The translations under genes were made by a program, and so were the position numbers. Of a stretch of DNA of 64,000 nt, positions 10,973 to 19,462 are shown piece after piece. Source of the DNA: Phytophthora colocasiae (Eukaryota; Oomycota; Peronosporomycetes; Peronosporales; Peronosporaceae). Below the pieces are notes generated by a model that saw only the letters and a program-made list of their open reading frames with translations, searched no databases and was not told the DNA's origin. Location: positions 1 to 64,000 of the forward strand of contig JAGKQI010000098.1 in the NCBI GenBank assembly GCA_018806915.1, written 5' to 3'. The first letter of the stretch is position 1, and every line of letters begins with the position of its first letter.

Positions 10973-11503
10973 TTACACAGATCGATCTTCAACTCGAGGG
11001 ATCAACACCTCATTAAGCCGATTCAGGGTGATCAGATCGCATCGATCTGCCTCATCGTGGACTTCGATCCCGCTTCCTCGCTGCAGCGCGGCACTCGCCA
11101 AGCTATCTGCGCTCCCATTCCAGTCTCTCTTCACATGGACCAGCTCATGATCCCCCCAATTCCGCAAGTGATCTAGCACCTTCTGCTTCAGTAACGTCAA
11201 TCCTGGCGCCTTGCAGTCGATCTCGCCCCGGACTTGTCGGATCACCAGATTCGAATCGCCACAAACAACCAAACGGCGGCGTTCTAACTGTGCGATCATG
11301 CCAAGACCTAGCAAGAGTCCACGGTATTCCGCTTCATTGACAGTAAGGCTTTCAGCATAATCCGATCTAGCCTTGATCACTCTCCACTCTGGTAAACTCC
11401 ACACGATCGCGCTGAAAGCGCCTCCCCCTCGTTTCACGCGTTCCGATCCGTCGGAACTTATAACCCACAACTCCTCATCTGGGTCTACGGTGGGGATCGG
11501 CAT
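10973..11503 (-). CDS. Second RNase H (plant/archaeal type) of element D
   Basis: This would degrade the RNA strand of RNA-DNA hybrids during reverse transcription. The 176-residue module carries the full acidic set of the RNase HI fold: D18 (SSDGS), E59 (NEAEY), D83 (CGDSN), D133 (NGSAD), plus HVKR before the last Asp. It lies in the same frame as RT upstream and integrase downstream, separated from each by one TAA (11,522 and 10,973), so the polyprotein was probably continuous. A second RNase H is known from plant Tat elements and some oomycete elements. Confidence 0.88.
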   Translation of the reverse strand: MPIPTVDPDEELWVISSDGSERVKRGGGAFSAIVWSLPEWRVIKARSDYAESLTVNEAEYRGLLLGLGMIAQLERRRLVVCGDSNLVIRQVRGEIDCKAPGLTLLKQKVLDHLRNWGDHELVHVKRDWNGSADSLASAALQRGSGIEVHDEADRCDLITLNRLNEVLIPRVEDRSV

Positions 11504-11521
11504 CTGGATCCGACGTTTTGG

Positions 11522-13900
11522 TTACTTTCGAGGCGCGATCGCGATCAGGGCTTCATCGATCTCCGATCTGGGCGTTATGTTAGCTGCGATCGCCCCCAGT
11601 ATTTCGTCCTCTCCCTTCGTACACTTCGTGATCTCGAGTGTCCACGGGGACAGAAGAGCAGACCATTGTCCCAGACGTCCTTGGAGGCCGGCAGACTTGA
11701 ACAGCCAGGCAAGCGTGGAGTGTCTGGTTAGGACCTTGATCCGACGTCCCACCAACAAGGTGTAGTGTAGATCCAAGATTCGAAGTAGAGCCAACACCTC
11801 CTTTTCGGCAACACTATAATTCAGCTCGTTGGTCTTCAAGGTTCGGCTGGCAAACGCGACTGGGTAGTAGATCTGGTCGTGTTCCTGCATTAGTGCGGCG
11901 GAAATCGCCCAGTCACTAGCGTACACGATCACCACGGGTAACCTCGTCGTGTCGAAGTGACGAAGGATCGGGGTCGACGCGATCTTGGTCTTCAAGGCTG
12001 TAAACGCCCTGTATGCCCTACCCCACCTCTCGTCACCAGTCTTTAGGCCCAGGTTGGCTCCGATCTCGCTTGAACAGGGTGAAGACATCGCCCCCAAGTC
12101 AGGATCTGGTGTACTATCGCGTCTTTGAGTCGGGATATCTAGTGATCTATCCCGATCCGACTTAAGCGCGACGGGATCTTGAGTGATCAGATCCATGCTA
12201 TCCATGATCTTTCGTAGATCTGGTCGCTTCTTCAGTTCTGCGAACTCCACCTCACGTAGTTCATATAGGACCGATGCATAGATCGCATAATCCTCGATGA
12301 ACCGACTATAGTAATTCAAACTTCCAAGGAACGATTGCATAGATCGGAGTGATCCGGGGAATGGTAGATCCGTCAGAGACTTCAGGTCTTTCGGGTTTGC
12401 TTCCAATCCATCGATCGACACTTTGTGTCCGAGATATTCCACCTTATCCATGCCCCAGAAGCTCTTTGCCACACTGATCGAGAGATTCCACTTATCACAG
12501 GCCTCCAATAGGTCTTCCACCCGATCGCACATTTGATCCCATGATCCAGCCGTGATCAGGATATCGTCGATGTATGATCTCCGTCCTAGCACCGACGGGC
12601 GACCGGGATCTTCCGGGATTCCTGACTCGAACACATCCGCAGCGCCTTCCACATCTCCGGACTGGGAGATCTTCAAAAATCCATATAGGGCATTGTCCAC
12701 AAGGCGTTGATAGATCTGAGGAGCGTTCTTCAGCCCGAACGGCATGCGATTCCACTCGAAAAGGCCAAATGGAGTGATGAAAGCCGAGATCGCGCGAGCT
12801 CGATCGGTCATTGATACGACCCAGAATCCACTCGCCATGTCTAATGAACAATACCAAAGAACCTTGTCAAGATCTTCTAGCAGGTCACTGATCAGGGGCA
12901 TCGGGTAGATCATCAGCCTTGTGAGACCGTTCACCAACCGATAATCGATACATAGTCGGATGTCTACACCGTTCTTCTTGATGATCACCACGATCGGCGA
13001 TGCCCATGGCGAGGTCGATGGCCGGATAATCTTAGCAGCTAGGAGTCCTTTGATAAGATCTGATACTTTCTCGCGAAACTGTGGCGCCACCTTTCGGACT
13101 CGTTGTGCGATCGGCTTTGCATCACCCACGTCGATATCGCATATAACACCCTTGGCCGCTGGAGGAAGTGCGTTTCCCTTTCCGATCAGGAGATGTCGCT
13201 TCTTCCAAATAATCTGTCGAAGTTTCTCGATCTCCTCCGGGGTAGCCGATCCCGGATTCCCTACTTGCAGATCTTCAATCCTGACTTCTTCGGTGGTGGA
13301 GATCTGGATCTCTGGTACTACTGCGAGATTATCGGCTAGATCTTCGGTCGAAAAATCGCCACTTTCGTGTAAGTGGGTCTGATCGGCGTTCTCGATCCCT
13401 TCAGGAGATGTCGGATCCGGTTCATCCGTTGATTGATCACGCAGCCTATCATCCTTGGCCGTCGGGATCGGAGTATCCTCAACCGTGGAGACGGCATCAG
13501 CGTCGGGTACATGTTTGATCTCGATTTGAAAATCTGGTTTTTCTGTTTTTACCTCGATCTCTTCTTCGCATGTCCGATCTGTTCGATCTGGGGCCTGATC
13601 TGGCAAGCTCTCATTCGTCTCAGTCTCACCGCCCCCAGCTTCGCCACTCGGGGTCTTGTCGGAACTGATCGTAATCGGTGGGGTATCCATGGGATCCGGT
13701 TGGGGGTCGATGAATGCGACCTTGACTTCGGCCGCATCGGTCGGTGATCGAGGTTCCAATGTCGATATTGGCGCAGGATCAGGATCGGTCTTGGTCGTCC
13801 CACCTCGGCGGAGTATGGATCGCGGCGTAACGTAGGTCGGCCGTTCGACCGACGGTAAGGGGATCTCTACGGATTCCTGAGGTTCTGGTCTTGCGTCCAC
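11522..13900 (-). CDS. Reverse transcriptase with degenerate RNase H, element D
   Basis: A 792-residue open frame. Residues 1-220 are acidic and disordered. RT spans ~255-500: SPWASPIVVIIKKNG, CIDYRLVN, SLDMASGFW, FITPFGLFEWNRMPFGL, catalytic YIDD at 443-446. About 30 residues (410-440) are inserted between NALYGFLKI and YIDD. The RNase H (~640-760) keeps ASDWA and AEKEVLALL, but the usual TDH is TRH at 725-727, losing a catalytic Asp; the separate RNase H downstream presumably compensates. The protein also reads upstream of 13,900 in this frame (HGWQNLALEATVDARP). Confidence 0.93.
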   Translation of the reverse strand: MDARPEPQESVEIPLPSVERPTYVTPRSILRRGGTTKTDPDPAPISTLEPRSPTDAAEVKVAFIDPQPDPMDTPPITISSDKTPSGEAGGGETETNESLPDQAPDRTDRTCEEEIEVKTEKPDFQIEIKHVPDADAVSTVEDTPIPTAKDDRLRDQSTDEPDPTSPEGIENADQTHLHESGDFSTEDLADNLAVVPEIQISTTEEVRIEDLQVGNPGSATPEEIEKLRQIIWKKRHLLIGKGNALPPAAKGVICDIDVGDAKPIAQRVRKVAPQFREKVSDLIKGLLAAKIIRPSTSPWASPIVVIIKKNGVDIRLCIDYRLVNGLTRLMIYPMPLISDLLEDLDKVLWYCSLDMASGFWVVSMTDRARAISAFITPFGLFEWNRMPFGLKNAPQIYQRLVDNALYGFLKISQSGDVEGAADVFESGIPEDPGRPSVLGRRSYIDDILITAGSWDQMCDRVEDLLEACDKWNLSISVAKSFWGMDKVEYLGHKVSIDGLEANPKDLKSLTDLPFPGSLRSMQSFLGSLNYYSRFIEDYAIYASVLYELREVEFAELKKRPDLRKIMDSMDLITQDPVALKSDRDRSLDIPTQRRDSTPDPDLGAMSSPCSSEIGANLGLKTGDERWGRAYRAFTALKTKIASTPILRHFDTTRLPVVIVYASDWAISAALMQEHDQIYYPVAFASRTLKTNELNYSVAEKEVLALLRILDLHYTLLVGRRIKVLTRHSTLAWLFKSAGLQGRLGQWSALLSPWTLEITKCTKGEDEILGAIAANITPRSEIDEALIAIAPRK

Positions 13901-13914
13901 AGTCGCTTCTAGAG

Positions 13915-14964
13915 CTAGATTCTGCCACCCATGTAACGTCGGGATCCGATCGACACAAACCCGGGGAATCGAGGCACTTTTTCCTGATCAAGTACCATTC
14001 CAACATGTAATCGGTGATCCAATCGTAAAATCTTCTCGCTCAAATTCGTGATCACTACATACCGAGTTCGGCCGGGTCCATTTACCACGGTGGGTACCCA
14101 TTGGCCGCCTCTGGTCACCCATAATTTCTCCGTCGCCGATAATTTCACTCTCGATGTGGTCTCTTCAGATCCCCCAACTGGAATATGTAGATCTTCCTCC
14201 AATTTTACCGATCTTACCTTCTCCCCGTATAATCTCTTGCGACCACTAAGTGGGATCCCCACTTCATTAGGTAGGCACATCGATCCCTTCGCCAGATCCA
14301 TCCGGACTCCAGCCGGGATCATGAAATCCATACCCAGGATCGCATCTTGCCCGGATAGATCCCCGATCCAAATATCGAAAAAGTAGACCAAGTATCCCGC
14401 AAGCGTGATCTTGATCCTCGTTCTTCCCTCGGTGGTGTACACGTTATCACCGATCCCAACACACTCCTGTCTCTGACTAGTGTCAAAGTGGCACCCAACC
14501 TTACGAGCAAAGGTGGTATCCAAGATGGATACCTCGGCGCCAGTGTCCAGGAGCAAGATCGCTCTTTCATGATTGATCTTGCCTGAGATCTTGGCTTGGC
14601 GGAACCATTTTCCGGGTGCGTGGTATTTCCAATACCCCCTGGACTCTCCTTCCTTGAGATCCAGAGCCACTTCCGCACCAGATCGAGAGAACTCATCGAT
14701 CCGGGGAAGACTCGCGATCTTAGCAGTATACGAATGCAACTTACATGTATTACCGCGCAGATCCGAATTCTCCCTATCTTGATCTCTCGATTTCTTGTTC
14801 ACATATGCATAGATGCAGTACTCAGAACGCTCGGCTCGTACCGGTTTCCAAACCGGCGAGCGTCCTAGTTTAACATCTTTTCCACCTTCTCGGGGAACAA
14901 TCCGGCATGTCGGGTCGGGTCGTACCACTTGCGGATCTGGTTGTAGAATTCTTCCATGGGGCAT
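13915..14964 (-). CDS. Retropepsin-like protease region of element D
   Basis: An aspartic protease that would cut the polyprotein. Active-site loop LLLDTGAEVSILD, then DAILGMDFM as the second conserved element, with FARKVGCHFD between. It is followed by ~110 residues leading into RT. The frame is -1 relative to the Gag/zinc-knuckle frame upstream, and RT is again -1 relative to this one; both changes equal a loss of one base. The true N-terminus is probably within a Gag-Pol fusion rather than at the first Met. Confidence 0.88.
   Translation of the reverse strand: MPHGRILQPDPQVVRPDPTCRIVPREGGKDVKLGRSPVWKPVRAERSEYCIYAYVNKKSRDQDRENSDLRGNTCKLHSYTAKIASLPRIDEFSRSGAEVALDLKEGESRGYWKYHAPGKWFRQAKISGKINHERAILLLDTGAEVSILDTTFARKVGCHFDTSQRQECVGIGDNVYTTEGRTRIKITLAGYLVYFFDIWIGDLSGQDAILGMDFMIPAGVRMDLAKGSMCLPNEVGIPLSGRKRLYGEKVRSVKLEEDLHIPVGGSEETTSRVKLSATEKLWVTRGGQWVPTVVNGPGRTRYVVITNLSEKILRLDHRLHVGMVLDQEKVPRFPGFVSIGSRRYMGGRI
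14825..14874 (-). promoter_or_regulatory. Possible -1 ribosomal frameshift signal at Gag-protease junction
   Basis: On the minus strand G TTA AAC (14,874-14,868) is in the phase of a slippery heptamer, directly before the Gag-frame TAG. It is followed by a nested hairpin: GGACGCTCG pairs with CGAGCGTTC, with CCGGTT/AACCGG inside. A -1 slip enters the protease frame (DVKLGRSP). The alternative is a lost C in AACCTAGGA, which would restore one continuous frame. Confidence 0.4.
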
Positions 14965-15521
14965 TCTCCAGCTTCATGGATCTCCCCACAACCACGGCAG
15001 GTATACAGTCAGCGATCCGTTGGGTGACCCCTCTTCCCGCACTTTTCACAGGTTAGACGTCTCCAGCAGTCCAGATCCGTATGCTTCCGCGATCCACAGT
15101 GTGAACAGCGACCTCGATCGTGGTCTGACGTACCCTGCGATCCGCGATCCGGCCTCGATCTTGCGCGTTCACCTGCGATCGCGACTGATCCTGTTGGTGG
15201 GGAACGCCCCAGTGCCGGGATCTGCTTGTCTTCCGACGCGGCAAGATATATCCTCCGGAGATCGCCTTCAGAATCGGATCCGTCCGATCCGGATATTTCC
15301 TCTGATTCCGAGCTCGGGTCTTGGGTTTGGATCGCCCGTACCACCGCTCGGGTGGGTGCCGCCGGGGCACTGGCCGGTGCCTTTTGTCTGTACTTCGATC
15401 CGAACGCAGATTTATGCTGTCTGCTTTTCGCCCGTTCCCGGGCACGAAGTACCTCTTCAAGTTCATCGACGTCATTCAGCCGGAGTAGGGTCAGCCGATC
15501 AGCTAACTCCGGATCTCCCAA
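14865..15521 (-). pseudogene. Nucleocapsid part of Gag with three zinc knuckles, element D
   Basis: RNA-binding C-terminal part of Gag. Three CCHC-type knuckles in series: CSHCGSRKHTDLDC, CEKCGKRGHPTDR followed by a stop, and CRGCGEIHEAGEC. The TGA at 15,009-15,011 stands exactly where the last Cys of the second knuckle belongs (TGC or TGT to TGA). Reading on, the frame ends at TAG 14,865 after VEKMLN. The segment before the knuckles is acidic and Ser-rich with basic RARSRPDR. Upstream the same frame is cut by TAA at 15,540. Confidence 0.85.
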
Positions 15522-15539
15522 TGTCTCGATATAGTGGTC

Positions 15540-16406
15540 TTAATGTTCCCGGCGGGCCTTAGGGCTCCCATCCTTGATCTTCAGTCTAGCACGTAAAGCC
15601 GCCACGTTGAGCCGGTAGAGATAGTCAAGGGGAGTTTCTTCCGATCGCTTGCGAGCGTGGTAGTATTGCCACGCGACCGACATACCCAACCCACAATACT
15701 GGGTCTGGAAACTGTCCAACAGATCTGCCCACTTGGTTTTCGTCGTTCGACTGAGCTGCCTGTACCAGTTCTTTGCCGGTCCCACCATCAGATCTGCAAA
15801 TGTGAGGCATTTTTCTTCTTCCGTAGCCTGATCGCGCTGAAATGCTGACTTGACTTTACTGATCCAGGCCCGAGCGCGATCTTCGTCCAGATCTTTACCC
15901 GCAAAATTTTTCAGATCCGAGATCGCTGAGATCCGGACCCGCTGGATCATCGACGATCCTCCTTGACCGATCGCCGCGGATGCGATCGCCGCTCGGCTCG
16001 ACGTCTGTCCACCGGAACTTGGTATGCCCATGTCGTCTGGATCGTATTCCCATGCATCCGGATCCGAGGCCGTAACGGACTCCATCTCAACATCCAACTC
16101 CCTTTGATCGGCGATCGGGTGTCGCGAGATTCCGTTCTTTAAGAAACGATCCATCGCCATTTGAAAGTAGTCGTCCAACTTGTTGCTCGATCCAGTGGAA
16201 TTAGTCGTCGGCGCGGTCTGGTCTGTCCGGATCCGGCGATTTTCTTGCTGATCAGGTGTCTTAGCCTCCAGTTTCGTGGTCACCGATCGTGTATCTTGTT
16301 TCTTCATACGCGATTTCAGGAATTTGGCACCGGAGGGCCCAGCGACATGCGTTGCAGCCTTCTCGGGCTGTCGGAATCTGGTTCCGAAGTCGCTGACGCG
16401 TAGCAT
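15540..16406 (-). pseudogene. Gag core (retrotransposon gag domain) of element D
   Basis: Structural capsid-like domain, recognisable by ARAWISKVKSAF, GPAKNWYRQLS, WADLLDSFQTQYCG and YYHARKRSEETPLDYLYRLN, the pattern of the retrotransposon gag family. It ends at an in-frame TAA (15,540), after which DHYIETLGDPELADRL continues the same domain, so the stop is an interruption. Upstream the frame changes near 16,400 from the N-terminal segment. Confidence 0.85.
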
Positions 16407-17191
16407 GACGATCCAGTCTGATAACCTAGATCGGGCGTCAGTATGCGTTCGCCGACCAAGACTTTGAGAGAGTTGAATAGGTCATGGGTCGCAGATTGAA
16501 TCGCTTCCAGTTCCAGATCAAATAGAGAGTTCGGGTCGAATTCTCCAGCCACTAAACCAGCCTCTTGGAGCAGATCAAGTAGAATCTTCACCGCGTTCAG
16601 GCGGTCCGAGCTAGTCCGGGGTTTCGACACTGGGCCGGTGAGGTTACCGATCTGGCGGACTTGTATGATCGTAAGAACGGGATCGTTAAGCAAGGTCTCG
16701 CTTAGCATCTTCCTGTAATAGGCCTGCTCGATCGCGTCCTTGGTAATCGTCGATCCTGGGCTGATCATATCTTCTGGCTCTGAGTCTGGAGCTTTCAGTT
16801 TCGTCCGGGTGCTCTTGATCTTCTTTTTCTTGGTCGATCTTGAGGCAACAGTGGACTTGGTGAGCAGGTTAGGTTTCAGCTTTGCTGATTCCTTATCGCT
16901 CGAGTGCGGATCTCGATTCTCATCGAGATCCGCGGTGGCCCTCGAAGGGGCCTTGGGAGGAATTCGAGGTTTTTCTTCAAGATCTGGATTGCGAACCAGG
17001 TCTGCCTCTGTGCCTGTCAGTAGAGATCCTCCCAGAACTCTGCTGGATCTGTGGATCTTTCTGTTTTCATCGGTGCCTCCGTCGATCCAACTTTCGTAGG
17101 CACTTCTTCCTTGTTCTTCTTTAATCTTGACATCTTCTTGGGACTCACGGTGATATCCGAAGTCACCAGAAGATCCGGGCACGCGCACCAT
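16316..17191 (-). pseudogene. Gag N-terminal segment of element D
   Basis: The ATG at 17,191 is the first Met after the LTR (MVRVPGSSGDFGYH); the open frame also extends back into the LTR. The segment is Lys-rich and disordered (STKKKKIKSTRTKLK), then helical (ITKDAIEQAYYRKMLSETLL; LNAVKILLDLLQEAGL). It ends by frameshift at ~16,400, where the Gag core frame takes over. Function: assembly of the element's particle, inferred from position. Confidence 0.7.
17178..17190 (-). promoter_or_regulatory. Candidate primer binding site of element D
   Basis: On the minus strand TGGTGCGCGTGCC starts one base inside the 5' LTR. TGG is the complement of a tRNA CCA end, as expected for a tRNA primer. It overlaps the first Gag codons. 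It does not match the tRNA-Lys of the array. Confidence 0.55.
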
Positions 17192-18531
17192 TGTGGTGGA
17201 GCGGATCTGGCCAAAATCTGGTTGAGGCCGATCGCGATCGCCACTTGCGCCCAGACACCGACTCAACGGAGGGGTCCCCGATGATCCGTGATCTTGTTGC
17301 GTGTAGTGTTCACCGTGTGTACCCGTCGGTAGGCGGGTTACGCTCTTCCAGGTAACTTCTGAAGATGTCTTGGGACGAGAAGAATGTCTTGGGTGACGCA
17401 GGGGTGGTGAGATAGCGTGGGAATACTTCACTCTACCTCGGAGGGGTTGATCCGGGTCACAGGCGAGTTCTCGAGCCTTGATCCGGTCGCCTGGTCTTCG
17501 ATCCAGGTCTTCCAAGGGTCCAATGTTCGGGATCTGATCCCTTCCTTTACGATGCTTGCCGCTTCCTATAGCGGGTGTCTTGATGGGTTGAGAGTCGACG
17601 AGATCGTCAGGCCAAGCAGCCAATTCCTTCCGATCCGTAGTTCGCACGTAAAGGATAGATCACTAGATAGAGTAAAACTGGCCAATGTATTATCCAGAAT
17701 TAACCTCTATGCTAGATCCCTTCTCCTTACCTTCTTGATGCTGGTGGGCCAATGTAATTCCCGGTTCCAGTCTTGGATGAAGGCACTTGTGAGGTCCAGA
17801 GCAAATTCGATTCTGTTTATGGTTATTCCTATGTCTACTAGTCCCATCCTCATCTGCTATCCTACGATTACCTGACATCCGGCTACACAGCTGCCCCTCC
17901 GATCTTCGATCTCGATCTCACCTAACCCCTGATCGCGATCTCGATCTGCCGATCTGGCGATCAGCCGATCTGTCGATCTGCGATCAGCCGATCTCGATCA
18001 ACCATCTCGGTCATCGATCTTGGTCCACCGTCTTGAACAATGATCTCGATCAGCAGCCTTCATACTTGATCTCGCGTGCCTGTGTCGTCGACATTTCAGG
18101 TCTTGAGCTTCCCGGACTTGATCACCACTCCCCATGCGACTAACAATGCCATCAGGTCCCCTCGGCAACATCTCACGGTTATGTTGTCACCGGCCCACCA
18201 TAGATCGCACCGGTCCCGACCCTCTGCTGCCTTGATCTCCTTCTCATGCGATCTCAGGCAAGGCGCCCTTTTCTCCTCCGACCCTGAGCCGCCACGCGGG
18301 ACCGCACGGCGGGTTCCCCACTCACTTAGTCTCACTCGACCAAGACGCCATCCATTCATCGCTGGCGAGATCCAGATGAACATCGATCTGGATCCATTCG
18401 TCAGCCATCGTTCGCGCAATCTGGGGTCATCAACTGACATCTTGCTTCGCCAGAGGCCCCTGTCGCTTGATCCGACTCTCTCTGGGCCTGACGTTGCCTT
18501 TTCTCGGATTTCTTATTCGCGCTTCACCACA
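17192..18531 (-). repeat. 5' LTR of element D
   Basis: 1,340 bp, the cleaner of the two LTRs. Ends are TGTGGTGGAGC and GCTTCACCACA. 16 GATC sites fall within 17,901-18,052. On the minus strand an open frame runs from ~17,647 in the LTR straight into Gag. Confidence 0.92.
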
Positions 18532-19028
18532 CGTGACCGCACGCGATACGCCTGGTTAGGCGGAGCAAACACTTGCGTGAGCTTGGCCTTTAGCTCGCCC
18601 CAAGTAGGGAAGGCCGCTTCCACCGACGTCCCAAACGTCAAAGCCCATTCTCGTGCTCGTCCTTCGAGCTTGGAGATGGCAAACGCCACGCGTTGGCCCT
18701 CCAACTGGAGCATGGCAGCCCCCATGGCCATTTCGACCTCTCGGGTCCACAACAGGAGGTTCTCTCCCTCCTTCCCGTGGAAGGTCTTCACGCTGAGCGT
18801 GACGGGCTTAGCTCTCGGAGCAGGGGTAGCCCCTTTTACATTCCGCTGAATGTGCTCAACGAGAGCGTTCTCGTACGAGGCAAATGTCTCCAGGCGCGCG
18901 TTGACGGCCTCCGGCCCTTGGGACGCAAGGTGCGCCATACCTTCAGGGCCCAGCAAGGACGTAAGCTTGTTAGGCGTGTCCTGCTGACTCGTAGCCAAGT
19001 AAACGTATGCTTCTTGCTCCATTCTCAC
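18532..19028 (-). pseudogene. Gag N-terminal fragment of the B copy split by element D
   Basis: Nearly identical to 25,581-26,077: [18 protein letters not shown], then [23 protein letters not shown] and the start of the gag core ([26 protein letters not shown]). It is truncated at 18,532 by element D. With 648-4,719 it forms one B element from which the part equivalent to 23,414-25,580 is missing. Confidence 0.85.
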
Positions 19029-19062
19029 AGAGAAACAGTCTTCAACTCAGGAATTGGATTGA

Positions 19063-19077
19063 CTACAAGTGCTACCA
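19063..19077 (-). promoter_or_regulatory. Candidate primer binding site, split B copy
   Basis: TGGTAGCACTTGTAG on the minus strand, two bases inside the LTR; the same sequence sits at 26,112-26,126. Confidence 0.5.
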
Positions 19078-19079
19078 GA

Positions 19080-19461
19080 TGCAGCGGGGCTGCGTTGGTG
19101 TGCACGGCACAGAGGAAGTTTAGTTGACTCGTAGAGTCCTGCTTGCAAGGCACTAGCCTTCGGTTCTATACAAGAACCAAGTAGTCCACTCAATACGGGA
19201 CTCACACAATCAGTGTCCCTATAATAAAGGAACTAACACTAATTATGTAAAATGCAAACTGATTTTTATTGACTTTATTGCCCTAATCCTAAATGTAACG
19301 GTTTTAGTATCTAACATTTTAAATCCTAATCAAAATGCAACGTGAGGCTCTGAGGCCATCTACGTATCTACTCGTGTGTGCCACACCATTATGTACCCAC
19401 ATTAATGTATCCACGTGTGTCACACACCAACGAGAAACATTCGTGTAACATCCCCGTTACA
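19080..19461 (-). repeat. LTR of family B, shared between two tandem copies
   Basis: 382 bp, near-identical to the LTRs at 229 and 26,129, minus-strand ends TGTAACGGGG and GCTGCA. On its left a Gag start follows as after a 5' LTR; on its right begins the 3' internal end of the complete B copy. Confidence 0.88.
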
Positions 19462-19462
19462 G

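Larger units (their letters stand above)
4720..18531 (-). mobile_element. Element D: 13.8 kb Ty3/Gypsy with two RNase H domains and chromodomain
   Basis: LTRs at 4,720-6,126 and 17,192-18,531 start TGTGGTG and end CACCACA. Minus-strand order is Gag, three zinc knuckles, protease, RT, degenerate RNase H, second RNase H, integrase with GPY/F, chromodomain. A plus-strand gene sits between integrase and 3' LTR. This architecture matches, from memory, the oomycete Chronos group. Three frame changes and five in-frame stops make this copy non-autonomous as written. No target-site duplication: atatc on the left, cgtga on the right. The whole element is extraordinarily rich in GATC. Confidence 0.9.

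Noticed and set aside
13900..13930. Second programmed frameshift between protease and RT in D
   Set aside because: No slippery heptamer; a single missing base in TACATGGGTGGCAG restores the reading (RRYM ... WQNLALEAT).
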